DNA of 64,000 nt from positions 69,478-133,477 of the forward strand of contig JBCCGG010000010.1 of NCBI GenBank assembly GCA_039029395.1. The letters run 5' to 3'. Positions 1-9,385 of the stretch are shown here, piece after piece (position 1 is the first letter of the stretch; each line of letters begins with the position of its first letter). Made by a program: the position numbers and the translations under genes. The stretch comes from JBCCGG01 sp039029395. GTDB taxonomy: Bacteria > Pseudomonadota > Alphaproteobacteria > Kiloniellales > JAKSDN01. The notes beneath the pieces were generated by a model. The model did not search any database. It saw only the letters and a program-made list of their open reading frames with translations, and was not told the origin of the DNA.

Positions 1-781
1 AGCGGAAGCTCTCAATGGGCGAGTCCTTTTGCTCGCTTGGCGCCGCATCGGCAAGGGGCGCCGGTGCAGGATCTTCCGGGGACACGAAACGCTCGGTCAG
101 AATGGCGGCCTGGGATCCGAGCAAATCGCCCAGAGTTTCTTCCGCCAAGTCCATCAAAGGACCCGGGCCACAAATGTAGACATCCGCCGTCTCCCAGCCT
201 TTCGCGGCGGCGGCAAGATCCGCGGACGAAACCAAGCCGTGGGACTCGTCGAACCAGTGCTGGCAGGTGAAGCGCTCGGGAAATCGGGTCTCCAAGAGGC
301 CAAGAGGGTCGCGGTAAATCACCGAGGCGGCATTTTGGTTGGCATAAACCAATTTGACCTTTCGTCCGGTCTCCACCAGGGCGTGCTTGATGAGGGATAT
401 GCAGGGTGTGATGCCGCTGCCGCCGGCGATCAGCAACAGCGGAGAGTCGACGGGGCGCAGGACAAAACGGCCGGATGGTCGTGTCGCCTCGATACGGCCG
501 CCGGCGATCAGTTGGTCGTGGAACCAGTTGGAGCCCCGCCCACCGGCAACCCGTTTGACGCACACGGTCATATCGGGATCGGTCTGTGGCGCGCTGGAGA
601 GCGAATAGCTTCGCTGGATCTCGCCCCCCTCGTGGGGAACGCGGAAGGTCAAGAATTGGCCGGGACGGTAACGGTAATGGTCCGCATCGCAGCGCTCGGG
701 CGCCAGCACGAAGCTGCGCGCTTCGGCGGTTTCATCGCGCACGGCCTTGACGGTCAAGCGATGGTAGGGCGGCTCCGTCAC
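1..781 (-). CDS. FNR-type oxidoreductase, probably with C-terminal [2Fe-2S] domain (3' end cut by window edge)
   Basis: The reverse strand reads from a GTG at 781 without a stop to position 1, so about 260 residues are present and the C-terminus lies outside. Visible motifs are RSYSLSS (FAD binding), LLIAGGSGITP (NAD(P)H binding) and YICGPGPLMD, in the order typical of phenol-hydroxylase, PaaE or KshB-type reductases. Those proteins usually end in a plant-type [2Fe-2S] ferredoxin domain, which would fall beyond the edge. The gene begins about 22 bases after the stop of the MOSC gene, so the two are probably co-transcribed. Together they resemble YcbX/mARC-type molybdenum enzymes, where a MOSC protein receives electrons from a flavin/iron-sulphur partner (inference). 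No ATG is near; GTG 781 is the best start but is not certain. Confidence 0.85.
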   Translation of the reverse strand, partial: MTEPPYHRLTVKAVRDETAEARSFVLAPERCDADHYRYRPGQFLTFRVPHEGGEIQRSYSLSSAPQTDPDMTVCVKRVAGGRGSNWFHDQLIAGGRIEATRPSGRFVLRPVDSPLLLIAGGSGITPCISLIKHALVETGRKVKLVYANQNAASVIYRDPLGLLETRFPERFTCQHWFDESHGLVSSADLAAAAKGWETADVYICGPGPLMDLAEETLGDLLGSQAAILTERFVSPEDPAPAPLADAAPSEQKDSPIESFR

Positions 782-803
782 CTCTATGACCGTCGGGCCA
801 GGC

Positions 804-1586
804 TCACAGCAGGAAGATCGGATCGCCCTTCTTGACGCGGCCCTCCTGGAGCACCGCGGCAAACACGCCGGCATCGCCACCGTGATTGCGGCTGACGTGC
901 TGCAGCAGCTTGGGCGATTCCTCCGAGGTGTCGGGGTCGAGGGTGATCATTTTGCAACGCGGATCGCGCTCGATGATCTTGAGCTCCAGTTTGTCACCGA
1001 CCTTCACGGACTTTCCGACCAGCGAGAATTCGAAATAGGGATCCTCTTGGTTCTCCCACTCCACATAAAAGTTGGCCCGAAAGCGCCGCTTGTCGACGGT
1101 CATTCCGGTTTCCTCGCCGAGCTTGGCGGCCGCCGAGAGGGAAAAGATCGAAACCGGGCGGCAATCGTGCTGGCCCTTCTGGGTGACGTGAACCCGCAAG
1201 CTTCGCCCTGTGGTCTGTTGAAGATCTTCCAGGAACTCGGCGCTCTCGATGTCGAAGGACTTGCCCTCCGGCGTCTCGACGTCGACCTTGAAGGCCTCCG
1301 CATCGGGGTAGACCGGGTTGATGCCGGGCGCCAAACCTTCGAAGGCATCGAGGTTGCCGGGCAAAAGCAAATCCTCGCTCGCGCGGTAGGATGCGTTGTA
1401 GAGCACGAACTCCTCTTGATCCCGCCCGGTGTGCCAGGGAAACGCGGGATCGCCATCGGCCGCGATCACGCCGTAGACACGGTCGCCCATCAATCCGCTG
1501 AAGCCCGTGTAGACATGAGGCAATTCCTCGCCCCGCATACCCTTGACCGGATAACGCCAGATGCTTTCAACCGTGCCCAGTTTCAT
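804..1586 (-). CDS. MOSC domain protein (MOSC N-terminal beta barrel + MOSC)
   Basis: The product has 260 residues. The N-terminus (SIWRYPVKGMRGEEL, then MGDRVYGV) is the MOSC N-terminal barrel signature, and the C-terminal half has the MOSC core with RDPRCKMITLDPDT. Its Cys (about residue 211) is the conserved cysteine that in this superfamily ligates or transfers the molybdenum cofactor sulphur. Length fits stand-alone MOSC proteins without a fused ferredoxin. The FNR-type reductase starts directly downstream, so a role in reducing N-hydroxylated substrates, like E. coli YcbX or YiiM, is a reasonable inference. The substrate cannot be read from the sequence. Confidence 0.88.
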   Translation of the reverse strand: MKLGTVESIWRYPVKGMRGEELPHVYTGFSGLMGDRVYGVIAADGDPAFPWHTGRDQEEFVLYNASYRASEDLLLPGNLDAFEGLAPGINPVYPDAEAFKVDVETPEGKSFDIESAEFLEDLQQTTGRSLRVHVTQKGQHDCRPVSIFSLSAAAKLGEETGMTVDKRRFRANFYVEWENQEDPYFEFSLVGKSVKVGDKLELKIIERDPRCKMITLDPDTSEESPKLLQHVSRNHGGDAGVFAAVLQEGRVKKGDPIFLL

Positions 1587-1700
1587 TTTCCTAGCCCCGC
1601 ATTCCTATGAATTCTGATCTCGACAATAGCGATCTTCATTGTGACGACCTGGCTTGAGAACGGCAAGTATCGGCCTCTGGCCGCACAGCACCTTAAGGGT

Positions 1701-2675
1701 TCATCCTATCCCCAGGCGCGCGGCGATGTGCTGCGCCGTCATGAGATCCAAGTGCGCGCCGCCGCCGTTCTTCATCAGCGTGATGTCCTGGTCGGCTGTC
1801 CGGCCAACGACCTTGCTTTGGCAGAGCTCGAAGAGATTGCCCAGCACATCCGCCTCGGTGATCGCACCGCTCGCCAGGGGCGCCATGAGGTCGCCGCATT
1901 CCTCGACCGTGAAACGCCGGGTATCGACGAAAAGACGAGCCCGTTTACAGACCCCATCGTCGACCTCGCGCATTTCCGGCATGAAGCCGCCGACCAAGTC
2001 GATGTGCTGGCCGGGTCTCAGCCAATCCCCTTCGATCAGGGGCGCGCGCGACCCGGTCGCGCAGGAGATCACGTCGGCCTCTCGCACCGCTGCCTCCAGG
2101 TCGTCGGTCTGGGCGATCTCGACGCCGTCCAGCATCAAGCTTTCGGCCAGCGCTGAGGCCTTGGCCGCGGTCCGATTCCAGATCCGGACCTTCACGAGGC
2201 TCGGGCGCACCGCTTTGTGGGCGCGGATCAAGGCATCGGCCATCACACCGGCACCGACCATGAGCAGAGATTCCGGTTCGGACGGCGCCAGCAGCTTGAC
2301 GCCGAGCGCGGAATCGGCCGCGGTTTTCCAAGGCGTCAGCGCCGTGCCGTCCAGGATCGCAACCGGCCGCCCGCAGGTGCCTTCGAAGAGCACGTAAAGC
2401 GCCTGTACGGTCGGCAGGCCTTCGGGCCGCGCTTCGTTGCCCGGAAAGGAGGTCACCAGCTTGATGCCTAAGTGCCGGCCCGGATCCCAGGCGGGCAAAC
2501 TGAGAAAGTGGTTCGGTCCTGGCTCGGCGACCTGCTCCTGCACAATGCGACCGACCTCGGCGATGGGCGTTTTGTGGGCCTCCTCGAGTGCCTCCACCAG
2601 GCTGGCGAAATCGAGCAGCTCGTCCATTTCGGCCTGGCCGACGAAACGCAGGCCCATAAAGCTGTCATCGGTCAA
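1701..2675 (-). CDS. Ornithine cyclodeaminase / mu-crystallin family protein
   Basis: About 324 residues with a Rossmann core: LLMVGAGVMADALIRAH is the glycine-rich NAD(P) loop, followed by VRIWNRTAAKA and DVISCATGS, as in the ornithine cyclodeaminase/mu-crystallin family. KLVTSFPGNEA and ILDGTALTPWKTAADSALG carry the substrate-side residues of the family. Members include ornithine cyclodeaminase, ketimine reductases and alanine dehydrogenases, so the reaction cannot be fixed. The start is uncertain: TTG 2675 has GGGGGA about 7 bases upstream, ATG 2657 lacks a clear ribosome site, and the frame is open to TTG 2720. The gene stands alone between the MOSC gene and an AT-richer orphan. Confidence 0.85.
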   Translation of the reverse strand: MTDDSFMGLRFVGQAEMDELLDFASLVEALEEAHKTPIAEVGRIVQEQVAEPGPNHFLSLPAWDPGRHLGIKLVTSFPGNEARPEGLPTVQALYVLFEGTCGRPVAILDGTALTPWKTAADSALGVKLLAPSEPESLLMVGAGVMADALIRAHKAVRPSLVKVRIWNRTAAKASALAESLMLDGVEIAQTDDLEAAVREADVISCATGSRAPLIEGDWLRPGQHIDLVGGFMPEMREVDDGVCKRARLFVDTRRFTVEECGDLMAPLASGAITEADVLGNLFELCQSKVVGRTADQDITLMKNGGGAHLDLMTAQHIAARLGIG

Positions 2676-2808
2676 GGGTGATCCCCCGCTGTTAGTGTGC
2701 TGACAGTTTAACGCAGCCAATCTCTAGCTGGAAGAAGAGGGGGCGAACGAGGTCTTTAGCCTGAGTCAGGCAGTAGAATGAGAACAAAATTTCACACATT
2801 CCTTCCGC

Positions 2809-3915
2809 CTAATAGTGCTTTGCTCCCCCAAGTGCATTGAATGCCACGAGTACTTGGTTTAGAGCTGCCTTATCTCCTGCCGAAATCACCTTGTCACTAT
2901 GATACTGGTCGCCACGAAATCTAATCGTTGCTTCTTTGGAATCAATTATATCGCGAATCATTTGTAAATGTGTCGAACTTGGAGAAAGATCAATCCACTC
3001 CCAGATATCCCCGGACCCGTGATCCCTTTCAAACTCACCCCAAAACGGCTGGTACTTTCTACCGTCGACAAAAATGTCGGCGTCTCTTACGAACAACCAA
3101 TCACCCGCGGTGTACTGGAGTCGAAGTCTCAACCAAGGGGGGCCATCCTTCCTCTTTCCAAAATACAGGAACATCGCAGATCTAGAGCTTGTGTAGCGTG
3201 GTGACCTTTTGTCGTAGTACCAAGTAATCTTCTCAAGTTTATCTTCCTTTTTTCTCATTGAGGCAGTCGCCTTCGCTAATTGGCGTTTCTTGACGGCGAT
3301 CTGTTCTGCTTTTCTTGCTTCTTGTTGTTGCTTTAGGAGCTTAGCGTATCTTTGGTGCTTCTCTTGAAAAGTGGTGTTATCTGGTTCCACCAAGGCAAGA
3401 ACTCGGTACAAATCTTTGTTCAATCTTAACTCTGATGCAGGAATGGGTCTGACGGCATCATACAACTTGGATGATACTCGGCTGCGTGACTCCGACAATG
3501 CCTCTGCCGGGTACGCTCGGAATACTCGTTCGATGTCTTTCGACGCGCTTTCTACTTCCCCAGCGTCTAGAAGATTCATCGCTTTGTCGATCTGGGATGA
3601 CGCTGCACCCATTTGCGCGGTAAGCAGAAGCTTCGATCCTTCAATCCCAAGGTCATCTTGGGCTTGTAATGCCAGGCTTATTGCTTTTTGGAACTGACCG
3701 CTATCAATCAGTTTCTGTATTGATTCAGCTTGACTCTCATCTTTTGCATCTACGAGTTCATTCTCGGTAGGGTCTCCAAAATCCGTATTGAGATTGGAAG
3801 ACTTTTCAACCAGCACATTTTCGGCCGTTGATTGATTGAAGTACCAAACGGTACTGACGCATGCGATAAACGCACCCAGTACAAATGAAGGAAGATGAAA
3901 GCTCATGACGTTCAC
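2809..3915 (-). CDS. Hypothetical membrane-anchored protein with coiled coil
   Basis: Not recognised. The 368-residue product begins with a hydrophobic segment (about residues 8-26, FVLGAFIACVSTVWYF) that would act as a signal anchor. A helical region follows (about 60-150), then a charged Gln/Lys-rich coiled coil (about 185-230, with KLLKQQQEARKAEQ), and a C-terminal beta-rich domain rich in aromatics (ITWYYDKRSPRY, LRLRLQYTAGDWLFVRDAD, IWEWIDLS). Base and codon use are visibly AT-richer than all neighbours, and so is the roughly 200-base upstream gap, which suggests recent acquisition. It is not in an operon. Envelope location is inferred from the anchor; no function is proposed. Confidence 0.75.
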   Translation of the reverse strand: MNVMSFHLPSFVLGAFIACVSTVWYFNQSTAENVLVEKSSNLNTDFGDPTENELVDAKDESQAESIQKLIDSGQFQKAISLALQAQDDLGIEGSKLLLTAQMGAASSQIDKAMNLLDAGEVESASKDIERVFRAYPAEALSESRSRVSSKLYDAVRPIPASELRLNKDLYRVLALVEPDNTTFQEKHQRYAKLLKQQQEARKAEQIAVKKRQLAKATASMRKKEDKLEKITWYYDKRSPRYTSSRSAMFLYFGKRKDGPPWLRLRLQYTAGDWLFVRDADIFVDGRKYQPFWGEFERDHGSGDIWEWIDLSPSSTHLQMIRDIIDSKEATIRFRGDQYHSDKVISAGDKAALNQVLVAFNALGGAKHY

Positions 3916-4151
3916 TTACCTGACCGAAGATAACTCGTGAAATACAATCGGTAGTGCTCCACATGCTAGGTAGTTTAGTGGGAGAGAATACTCTGTATAA
4001 ATTAGCAAATTTCTCTTTAGGTTGCTAGAGTTTTTGGAATCACTACCTTTTCATCACCTATGTCAGTGGCGTGACAGCTTAGCGCTCTCCTGAGACCGCT
4101 GCCAGGCCGCCTCGGCCGTATTCCCTGTTGCGCGCGAACCGAAAGCCGGGC

Positions 4152-5348
4152 ATGACCGAGGCCATGACGGCCGATGCCACCGACCGTGCCGGGCCGGGCA
4201 CCCGATCGATCTTCGTCTGGTTCTCGCTCGGCCACTGGGCCAACGACAGCGCGCCGGGCGCAGTGTGGATCATCGCGCCGGCGATCGCGCTCGCGCTCGA
4301 TCTCACACCGGGCGAGCTTGGCCTGCTGATCGCGATTCACTTCGTCGGCGCGGCGCTTGCCTATTTTCCGGCCGGCGTGCTGGCCGACCGGGTCGCCAAC
4401 CAGGGCCGGCTACTGCACCTGACCTTCCTGTGGGTCGCCGTCGGCTATGCGCTCGGGGCCCACGCGCCGGGCTTCTGGACCATCGCTATCATGCTCGCGG
4501 TGGCCGGCCTGGGCGACGCCGCCTGGCATCCCATCGCGACCGGCGTGCTGGTGCGTTTGCGGCCGCACCGCCGGGCCGAGGCGCTCGGCATCCACGCCTT
4601 CGGCGGAACCCTGGCCGAGGTCACGGCGCCGCTTGCCATGGGGTTCCTGCTCAGCGTTTTCGACTGGCGCACGGCGCTGCTTCTGGCCTGCGTCCCGGCG
4701 GCGCTCATGTTCTTCGCCTTCTGGCCGGTCGCGCGACGTCTGCCTCGGGCCGTAGGCGCGCGCGTTTCGGGCCGGGACCTGCTCGAGCTGCTCGCCCATT
4801 GGCGGCGCCCTCGTGGGCTTGGCATCGTCTCGATGATCTCGCTCTACAACATGGCCAACCTGGCGATCCTTGCCATGATGCCGCTCTATCTCCAGCGGGC
4901 CCACGGCTTTACGCCCCTGGAGATCGGCATCGCCTTCTCTGCCATGATCCTGGCCGGCGCTCTTGCCCAGCCCCTGGTCGGGCGGATCTCGGATCAGCTT
5001 GGGCGCCGGCCGGTGATCCTCTATGGCAATCTGATCGGCGCCGCGGCCGCGCTCTTGGTCTGGCAACTGGGCGACGACACGGTGATCGCGCTGGCCGGGC
5101 TCGCGCTTACGGTCTTGACCTTGACCTCGATCCGCTCGGCATTTCTGGCGACCGCGGTCGACTATTCGACGAAGCGCGCAGGCACGACGCTCGGCCTCGC
5201 CTTCAGCCTGCTCGATGGGGTCGGCGCGTTGGGTGCCTGGCTGGCCGGGCTAGCCGCCAACGTGGCGCTCAGCCATGCCTTCCTCTTAGCCGGTGCGCTG
5301 GCGCTGCTCTCGGCCGTCTTTGCCTCGCGCCTGAGGCTTACTCACTGA
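4152..5348 (+). CDS. Major facilitator superfamily transporter
   Basis: About 398 residues with the alternating hydrophobic segments of a 12-helix MFS protein. The loop after helix 2 (AGVLADRVANQGR) and the repeat in the second half (GRISDQLGRRPVI) match the MFS loop 2-3 signature. The first helix, with FSLGHWANDS, is reminiscent of the fosmidomycin-resistance (Fsr) branch, so drug or metabolite efflux is likely but the substrate is unknown. ATG 4152 is preferred over an in-frame TTG at 4128; ATG 4164 is also possible. The 3' end overlaps the convergent DUF3179 gene by 7 bases. Confidence 0.87.
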   Translation: MTEAMTADATDRAGPGTRSIFVWFSLGHWANDSAPGAVWIIAPAIALALDLTPGELGLLIAIHFVGAALAYFPAGVLADRVANQGRLLHLTFLWVAVGYALGAHAPGFWTIAIMLAVAGLGDAAWHPIATGVLVRLRPHRRAEALGIHAFGGTLAEVTAPLAMGFLLSVFDWRTALLLACVPAALMFFAFWPVARRLPRAVGARVSGRDLLELLAHWRRPRGLGIVSMISLYNMANLAILAMMPLYLQRAHGFTPLEIGIAFSAMILAGALAQPLVGRISDQLGRRPVILYGNLIGAAAALLVWQLGDDTVIALAGLALTVLTLTSIRSAFLATAVDYSTKRAGTTLGLAFSLLDGVGALGAWLAGLAANVALSHAFLLAGALALLSAVFASRLRLTH

Positions 5349-6733
5349 GTGTAGACCGGCGCCTCTGGCTTGTAGCCGGACCAGGCGAACCAATAGGCGA
5401 TGTGGCCGGGCAGGCGCTCCAGGCGCTGACCGTCCTCGGCGACCAAGGCGTCTTCCTCGATCGCCCAGGTCTTGCCGCCACCGGTCAGGCTGCCGTCACC
5501 GGCGGCGGCAAAATCCCGGCCGCCGGCCCGATAGGCGCGCACCGTGCGGCTCTCCGGCTCTCCAATCAGCACTACGTCGAGGGTGCCGACCCGGTCGTTG
5601 AGCACCGCTTCGCTCTCGAAGGCCGAAAGCGGCCAGGCCTTCTCGTGATCGCCGTCGAGCAGGGCGAAGACGTACTCCTTGGGCGCGTGACTGTCATCGG
5701 TGACCGCGACCGGAAACATCAACCGATCGCTGGCGAAGTAGTCGCCGTAGGGCCGGCCCGGCTGGTAGTCCCGCTGGTAGCCGGTGTCGAGCGACAGCAC
5801 CTTGGTGTCAGGATGGCGCTTCAGCCACTTGCCCCAGGTGGTGATCGCGACCGGCCGTACCTTGAGCTCGATGCCGGAGCCGGTCAGGGGCCCGACCACT
5901 GGGCGGCCGGTGAACTGATTCCAGAGGGAGTGGGTCGCTTGGTCGTACATCAGCTTGTTGGAGCGGTACAAGAAGCCCGAGGAGCCGAAGACTAGCGGCG
6001 CCGAGCCGGGCTCGAGCTGGGTTTCGAAGAGGATGCCGGAAGCGCAAAGCGTGCAGTAGGCGAGTGCCAGTGGCACGCCGCCGATCACGTCGTTGAACAT
6101 CTCGTGCCAATCCATCACGCGCAGGGGATAAGCGCGGGCGTCGCCGTTGATCTCGATGCCGAAAACCAGTTCGTCGTCGGTGATGTAATCGGCCTCGCCC
6201 GGTGTGATGTGAGTTGGGTTCACCAGTGCCGGGATGCCGTCTTTCGGTACACCGCCCCAAGTGATTTCCTCCAAGCGTATCTCGTGGGCCACGCCGCGAT
6301 CGAGGAAGATTCGAAAGTTGGGATCGATGCGCGCCATGAGATCGGCCTTGAAGCCGTCGAAACCCTCGAACGGCTCGACCTCCGGGTGGAGCTGCTGCCA
6401 GCGCATCCAGGCATGCCAATCGCTGCCCAAGGACTCGCCGGTCAGGTTGTCCAGCACGTGGCCGATTTCCGGGCTGTTGGGGCCGAAGAAGCGCAGGGCC
6501 TGGATCAGCGCCGGCACCATATCGAGCGAGCCCCGGTCGCGGATCTTGAGCAAGGCGCGCTTGTGTTGTTCAGGATTGCGCACGAAGAGCGAGAGCGCCA
6601 AGGCCTCGGCGTCGCTCTGCTGGATCGCCTGGGCTTGGCTCTGGCTATGGAGCGCGGGCAGGGGGCTGGCGAGCAGGGCGAGGGCGCCCAGAGCGCCGAG
6701 AAGGACGGTGCGTCGTGCCATGGGTAGGGTCAT
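5342..6733 (-). CDS. DUF3179 domain protein, exported
   Basis: The 463-residue product starts with an export signal (ARRTVLLGALGALALLASP) whose twin arginines resemble a Tat signal. The remainder matches DUF3179: YPLRVMDWHEMFND, VPLALAYCTLCASGILF, SGFLYRSNKLMYD, HSLWNQFTGRPVVGP and the closing HIAYWFAW. The Cys pair in YCTLCAS and nearby His residues suggest metal or redox chemistry, but no function is established for the family. It overlaps the 3' end of the convergent MFS gene. Start could be ATG 6733 or ATG 6721; the latter puts the Arg pair right at the N-terminus. Confidence 0.85.
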   Translation of the reverse strand: MTLPMARRTVLLGALGALALLASPLPALHSQSQAQAIQQSDAEALALSLFVRNPEQHKRALLKIRDRGSLDMVPALIQALRFFGPNSPEIGHVLDNLTGESLGSDWHAWMRWQQLHPEVEPFEGFDGFKADLMARIDPNFRIFLDRGVAHEIRLEEITWGGVPKDGIPALVNPTHITPGEADYITDDELVFGIEINGDARAYPLRVMDWHEMFNDVIGGVPLALAYCTLCASGILFETQLEPGSAPLVFGSSGFLYRSNKLMYDQATHSLWNQFTGRPVVGPLTGSGIELKVRPVAITTWGKWLKRHPDTKVLSLDTGYQRDYQPGRPYGDYFASDRLMFPVAVTDDSHAPKEYVFALLDGDHEKAWPLSAFESEAVLNDRVGTLDVVLIGEPESRTVRAYRAGGRDFAAAGDGSLTGGGKTWAIEEDALVAEDGQRLERLPGHIAYWFAWSGYKPEAPVYTQ

Positions 6734-6829
6734 CCTGGCGTAACCGAAAGGAAGAGGTCTCCCAAAAAGGTACGAAGCGCTTTCGCGGCGGCCAAAGCAC
6801 GACCCGTCACAAGGCCGTGAGTCGGTGCC

Positions 6830-9385
6830 TCACTCCTCCTTGTTCTGCAGGTTGATCGCCTGGCGGTCCTTGGCGATCTTCTCGATCACCTCCTTGATCC
6901 AAGGCTTGGCCTTCAGGAGTTTCTGAAAGTCGCGCTTGGAGAGGCCGAGCAGGTGGCAATAGGTCAGCGCTCGGACGTTGGCCGAGCGCGGCTTGCCGGA
7001 CAAGAGCGCCATTTCGCCGACAAACTCTCCGGCCCCCAGCTCGACGGCGCCTTGAGGCAGGCCGACCTCGACCGTGCCGGCGGCGATGAAGTACATGGCC
7101 GAGCCCTTGTCGCCCTTGCGCAGAATGCGCTGGCCCGGTACCGCCAGGCGTGGCCGCAGCAAGCGCACTACGTCCAGCAGGTCCTCGTGCTTAAGCCCGT
7201 GGAACACCCGAACCCGGGAAACCATGTCAACCAAGCCGGTGCCCAGATCGAGCGTCGGGCGCTCCTCGACCTTGGCGCGGCGCGATGCGATGTCCCGCTC
7301 GAGCTCCCGGTAGACCTCGCGCGAGATCAGGGATTCTGCTAATGCGTGCTGGTAGGAACCGTGCTCCAGCCGCAGCGCGGCGCGCACCAGGTACTGATAG
7401 CGCAGCTCCTTGGTGAAGTTGGGATACTGCAGGTCGGTCGCCGCCAGGGCGTCGTCCAGGGAGGTCAGTCGCCGGTTCAGAATGCCGTCCAAAACGGCGC
7501 TGGTCTTGGGCCCCAGAAGCGGGCGGATCGAGCGCTTGTTGAAGCGCACCAGGTCGCGCACCACCAGCTGGGTGATCAGCAAGCGCTCGAAACGGTCGGC
7601 GATCCAGGTCGAAAGCGGCCCGCCCCAGCCGATGTGCCGGTAGAGCCTGAGGGAGACCCGCGCGCGCATGGTCAGGTTGATCTGCTGGTTGGTCAGGGTC
7701 TCATAGCCCTTTGCGCCGTCCACCTTGACCCGGTCGATCAAGCCGTCGACCAGGGTGATCAGTTTGGCGACCCGGTTGCGCGAGATCGTGCCGTCCTGGA
7801 AGTGCTCCAGATAAATCTCCTTCTCCCGGTTCGTAAGCGCGACCAGGCCGACCGCGACGCCGGCCGCCTCGGACATTTGCGCCGCCGCCGGCTTGCCGGG
7901 CGGTTCGCTACCGTCGCCCTCCGTCTCGGCCGCCTGGACCTCTTGCTCCAGTGCCTCGCCGGACTTGATCAGCTCCTCATAAAGCGGCTCGGCCAGCTCC
8001 GGGTCGAAGCCGTAGTCCCGGGTGACCTCTTCGATGTCGTTGCGCACCTGAGCTTTGGAGAGCGCGATCACCCCGTCGCGCAAAGCCAGCTCATTGGGAT
8101 TGAGCTGGTCGAGGCGCAAAAGGCGCAGCAAGGGCTTGAGGGTTGGCGCTTGAACGAAGAGGGTAAAGAGCACATAGGCGGTTGCTAGCACCGAGACAAA
8201 GTGACGGTCCTCCTCGGGGATCATGTTGTGCTGGCTGACCGACACCGCGAGGGTCAGGGTGATCGCGCCGCGCAGGCCGCCCCACAGCAAGACCAGCTTG
8301 TAGCGGCCGCCGATCGGCGCCGTGACCCGTAGCGTGCTCAGCACCGGCAAAAGCGCGTAGAGCACGAAGGCCCGGCCAGCAAAGGCGGCCAGCACCAGGA
8401 CGGCCAAAAACAGCAGATCGTCGAGCCCGGCGCTCGGCAGGATGCGCGTCGCCAGCATGGCGGCCAGCACGAAGATCAGGGAGTTGGCCCAGAAGTCGAG
8501 CTGGTACCAGGTCTGAAGCAGCTTCTCCCAGGTGCCCGGCGAGAGCCGGCTGCGGCCCTCGACCGCGAAGGTCATGGCCGCGACCACGACCGCCACCACG
8601 CCCGAGACGTCGACCAGGACGTCGCCCATAATGTAGGTGACGTAGGCCAGGGCGACCGAGACCGTGATCTCCGCCAGGGGCAGGTTGAAGAGGTGGCGCA
8701 GAAGGCTCGAGGTGATCTGCGCCGCGATGAAGCCGACCGCAATGCCGCCAATAAAATCCCTGGTCAGGGTGATCATGACGTTGCCGACGTTCCAGTCGGG
8801 CCGGTCGACCACGGCGTCGATCAGAATCGCGAAGAGCGCGATGGCGGCCGCGTCGTTGAGCGTGCTCTCGCCCGAGACCAGGGCGGTCAGGCGCCGGGGC
8901 GCGCCCAGATCCCGGAAGATTGCGATCACCGCGGCCGGATCGGTGGTCGCGATCACGGCGCCGAGCAGCATACAGGTGAACAAACCGACCTGGCCGACGT
9001 AGCCGCTCACGAAGAACAGCGCCCAGCCGGCCGCAGCCGTGGTAACGAAGACCGCGACAATGGCCAGCAGCAGCACCGCGGCCATCTCGTTCATCACCAG
9101 GCGAACGTCGATCGTCAGACCCGCGGTGAACAGCAGCGGCGGTAAGAACAGCACCAGGATCAGGTCGGCGTCGAGTTTGAGGTCGAGCAGCCCGTGCACC
9201 ACCTCGCCGGCGAAGCCGATGTCCGGGATCTCGCCGATGCCGTAGCTGCCGAGGCCCAGTGCCGTGCCAAGCACCGCAAGCAGGATCGTTGCCGGCACCG
9301 AGATCCGGTCCGCCAAGGGCATCATGAAGCTGACTGCGAGCAGCAGCACCATGATGATCAGGACGAAGAGGACCGGTTCGGACAT
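6830..9385 (-). CDS. Na+/H+ (cation:proton) antiporter, CPA1/NhaP type, with cyclic-nucleotide-binding domain
   Basis: The 851-residue product begins with about 420 residues of membrane helices holding CPA1 signatures (FLPPLLFTAGL, GAVIATTDPAAVIAIFRDLG, SGESTLNDAAAIALF, LLWGGLRGAITLTLA). A cytosolic helical linker of about 290 residues follows. The last 130 residues form a cNMP-binding barrel, with ILRKGDKGSAMYFI and the phosphate-binding cassette GEFVGEMALLSGKPRSANV. The domain order matches sperm-NHE/SOS1-like bacterial antiporters that exchange Na+ or K+ for protons and may be gated by cyclic nucleotides. Class III cyclase remnants lie elsewhere in this window. ATG 9385 is followed by membrane helix 1. 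Confidence 0.93.
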   Translation of the reverse strand: MSEPVLFVLIIMVLLLAVSFMMPLADRISVPATILLAVLGTALGLGSYGIGEIPDIGFAGEVVHGLLDLKLDADLILVLFLPPLLFTAGLTIDVRLVMNEMAAVLLLAIVAVFVTTAAAGWALFFVSGYVGQVGLFTCMLLGAVIATTDPAAVIAIFRDLGAPRRLTALVSGESTLNDAAAIALFAILIDAVVDRPDWNVGNVMITLTRDFIGGIAVGFIAAQITSSLLRHLFNLPLAEITVSVALAYVTYIMGDVLVDVSGVVAVVVAAMTFAVEGRSRLSPGTWEKLLQTWYQLDFWANSLIFVLAAMLATRILPSAGLDDLLFLAVLVLAAFAGRAFVLYALLPVLSTLRVTAPIGGRYKLVLLWGGLRGAITLTLAVSVSQHNMIPEEDRHFVSVLATAYVLFTLFVQAPTLKPLLRLLRLDQLNPNELALRDGVIALSKAQVRNDIEEVTRDYGFDPELAEPLYEELIKSGEALEQEVQAAETEGDGSEPPGKPAAAQMSEAAGVAVGLVALTNREKEIYLEHFQDGTISRNRVAKLITLVDGLIDRVKVDGAKGYETLTNQQINLTMRARVSLRLYRHIGWGGPLSTWIADRFERLLITQLVVRDLVRFNKRSIRPLLGPKTSAVLDGILNRRLTSLDDALAATDLQYPNFTKELRYQYLVRAALRLEHGSYQHALAESLISREVYRELERDIASRRAKVEERPTLDLGTGLVDMVSRVRVFHGLKHEDLLDVVRLLRPRLAVPGQRILRKGDKGSAMYFIAAGTVEVGLPQGAVELGAGEFVGEMALLSGKPRSANVRALTYCHLLGLSKRDFQKLLKAKPWIKEVIEKIAKDRQAINLQNKEE

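Noticed and set aside
4265..5995. Long plus-strand open frame across the MFS and DUF3179 genes
   Set aside because: Its protein is Arg/Gly/Ala-rich without any family motif, as expected of off-frame reading in GC-rich DNA.
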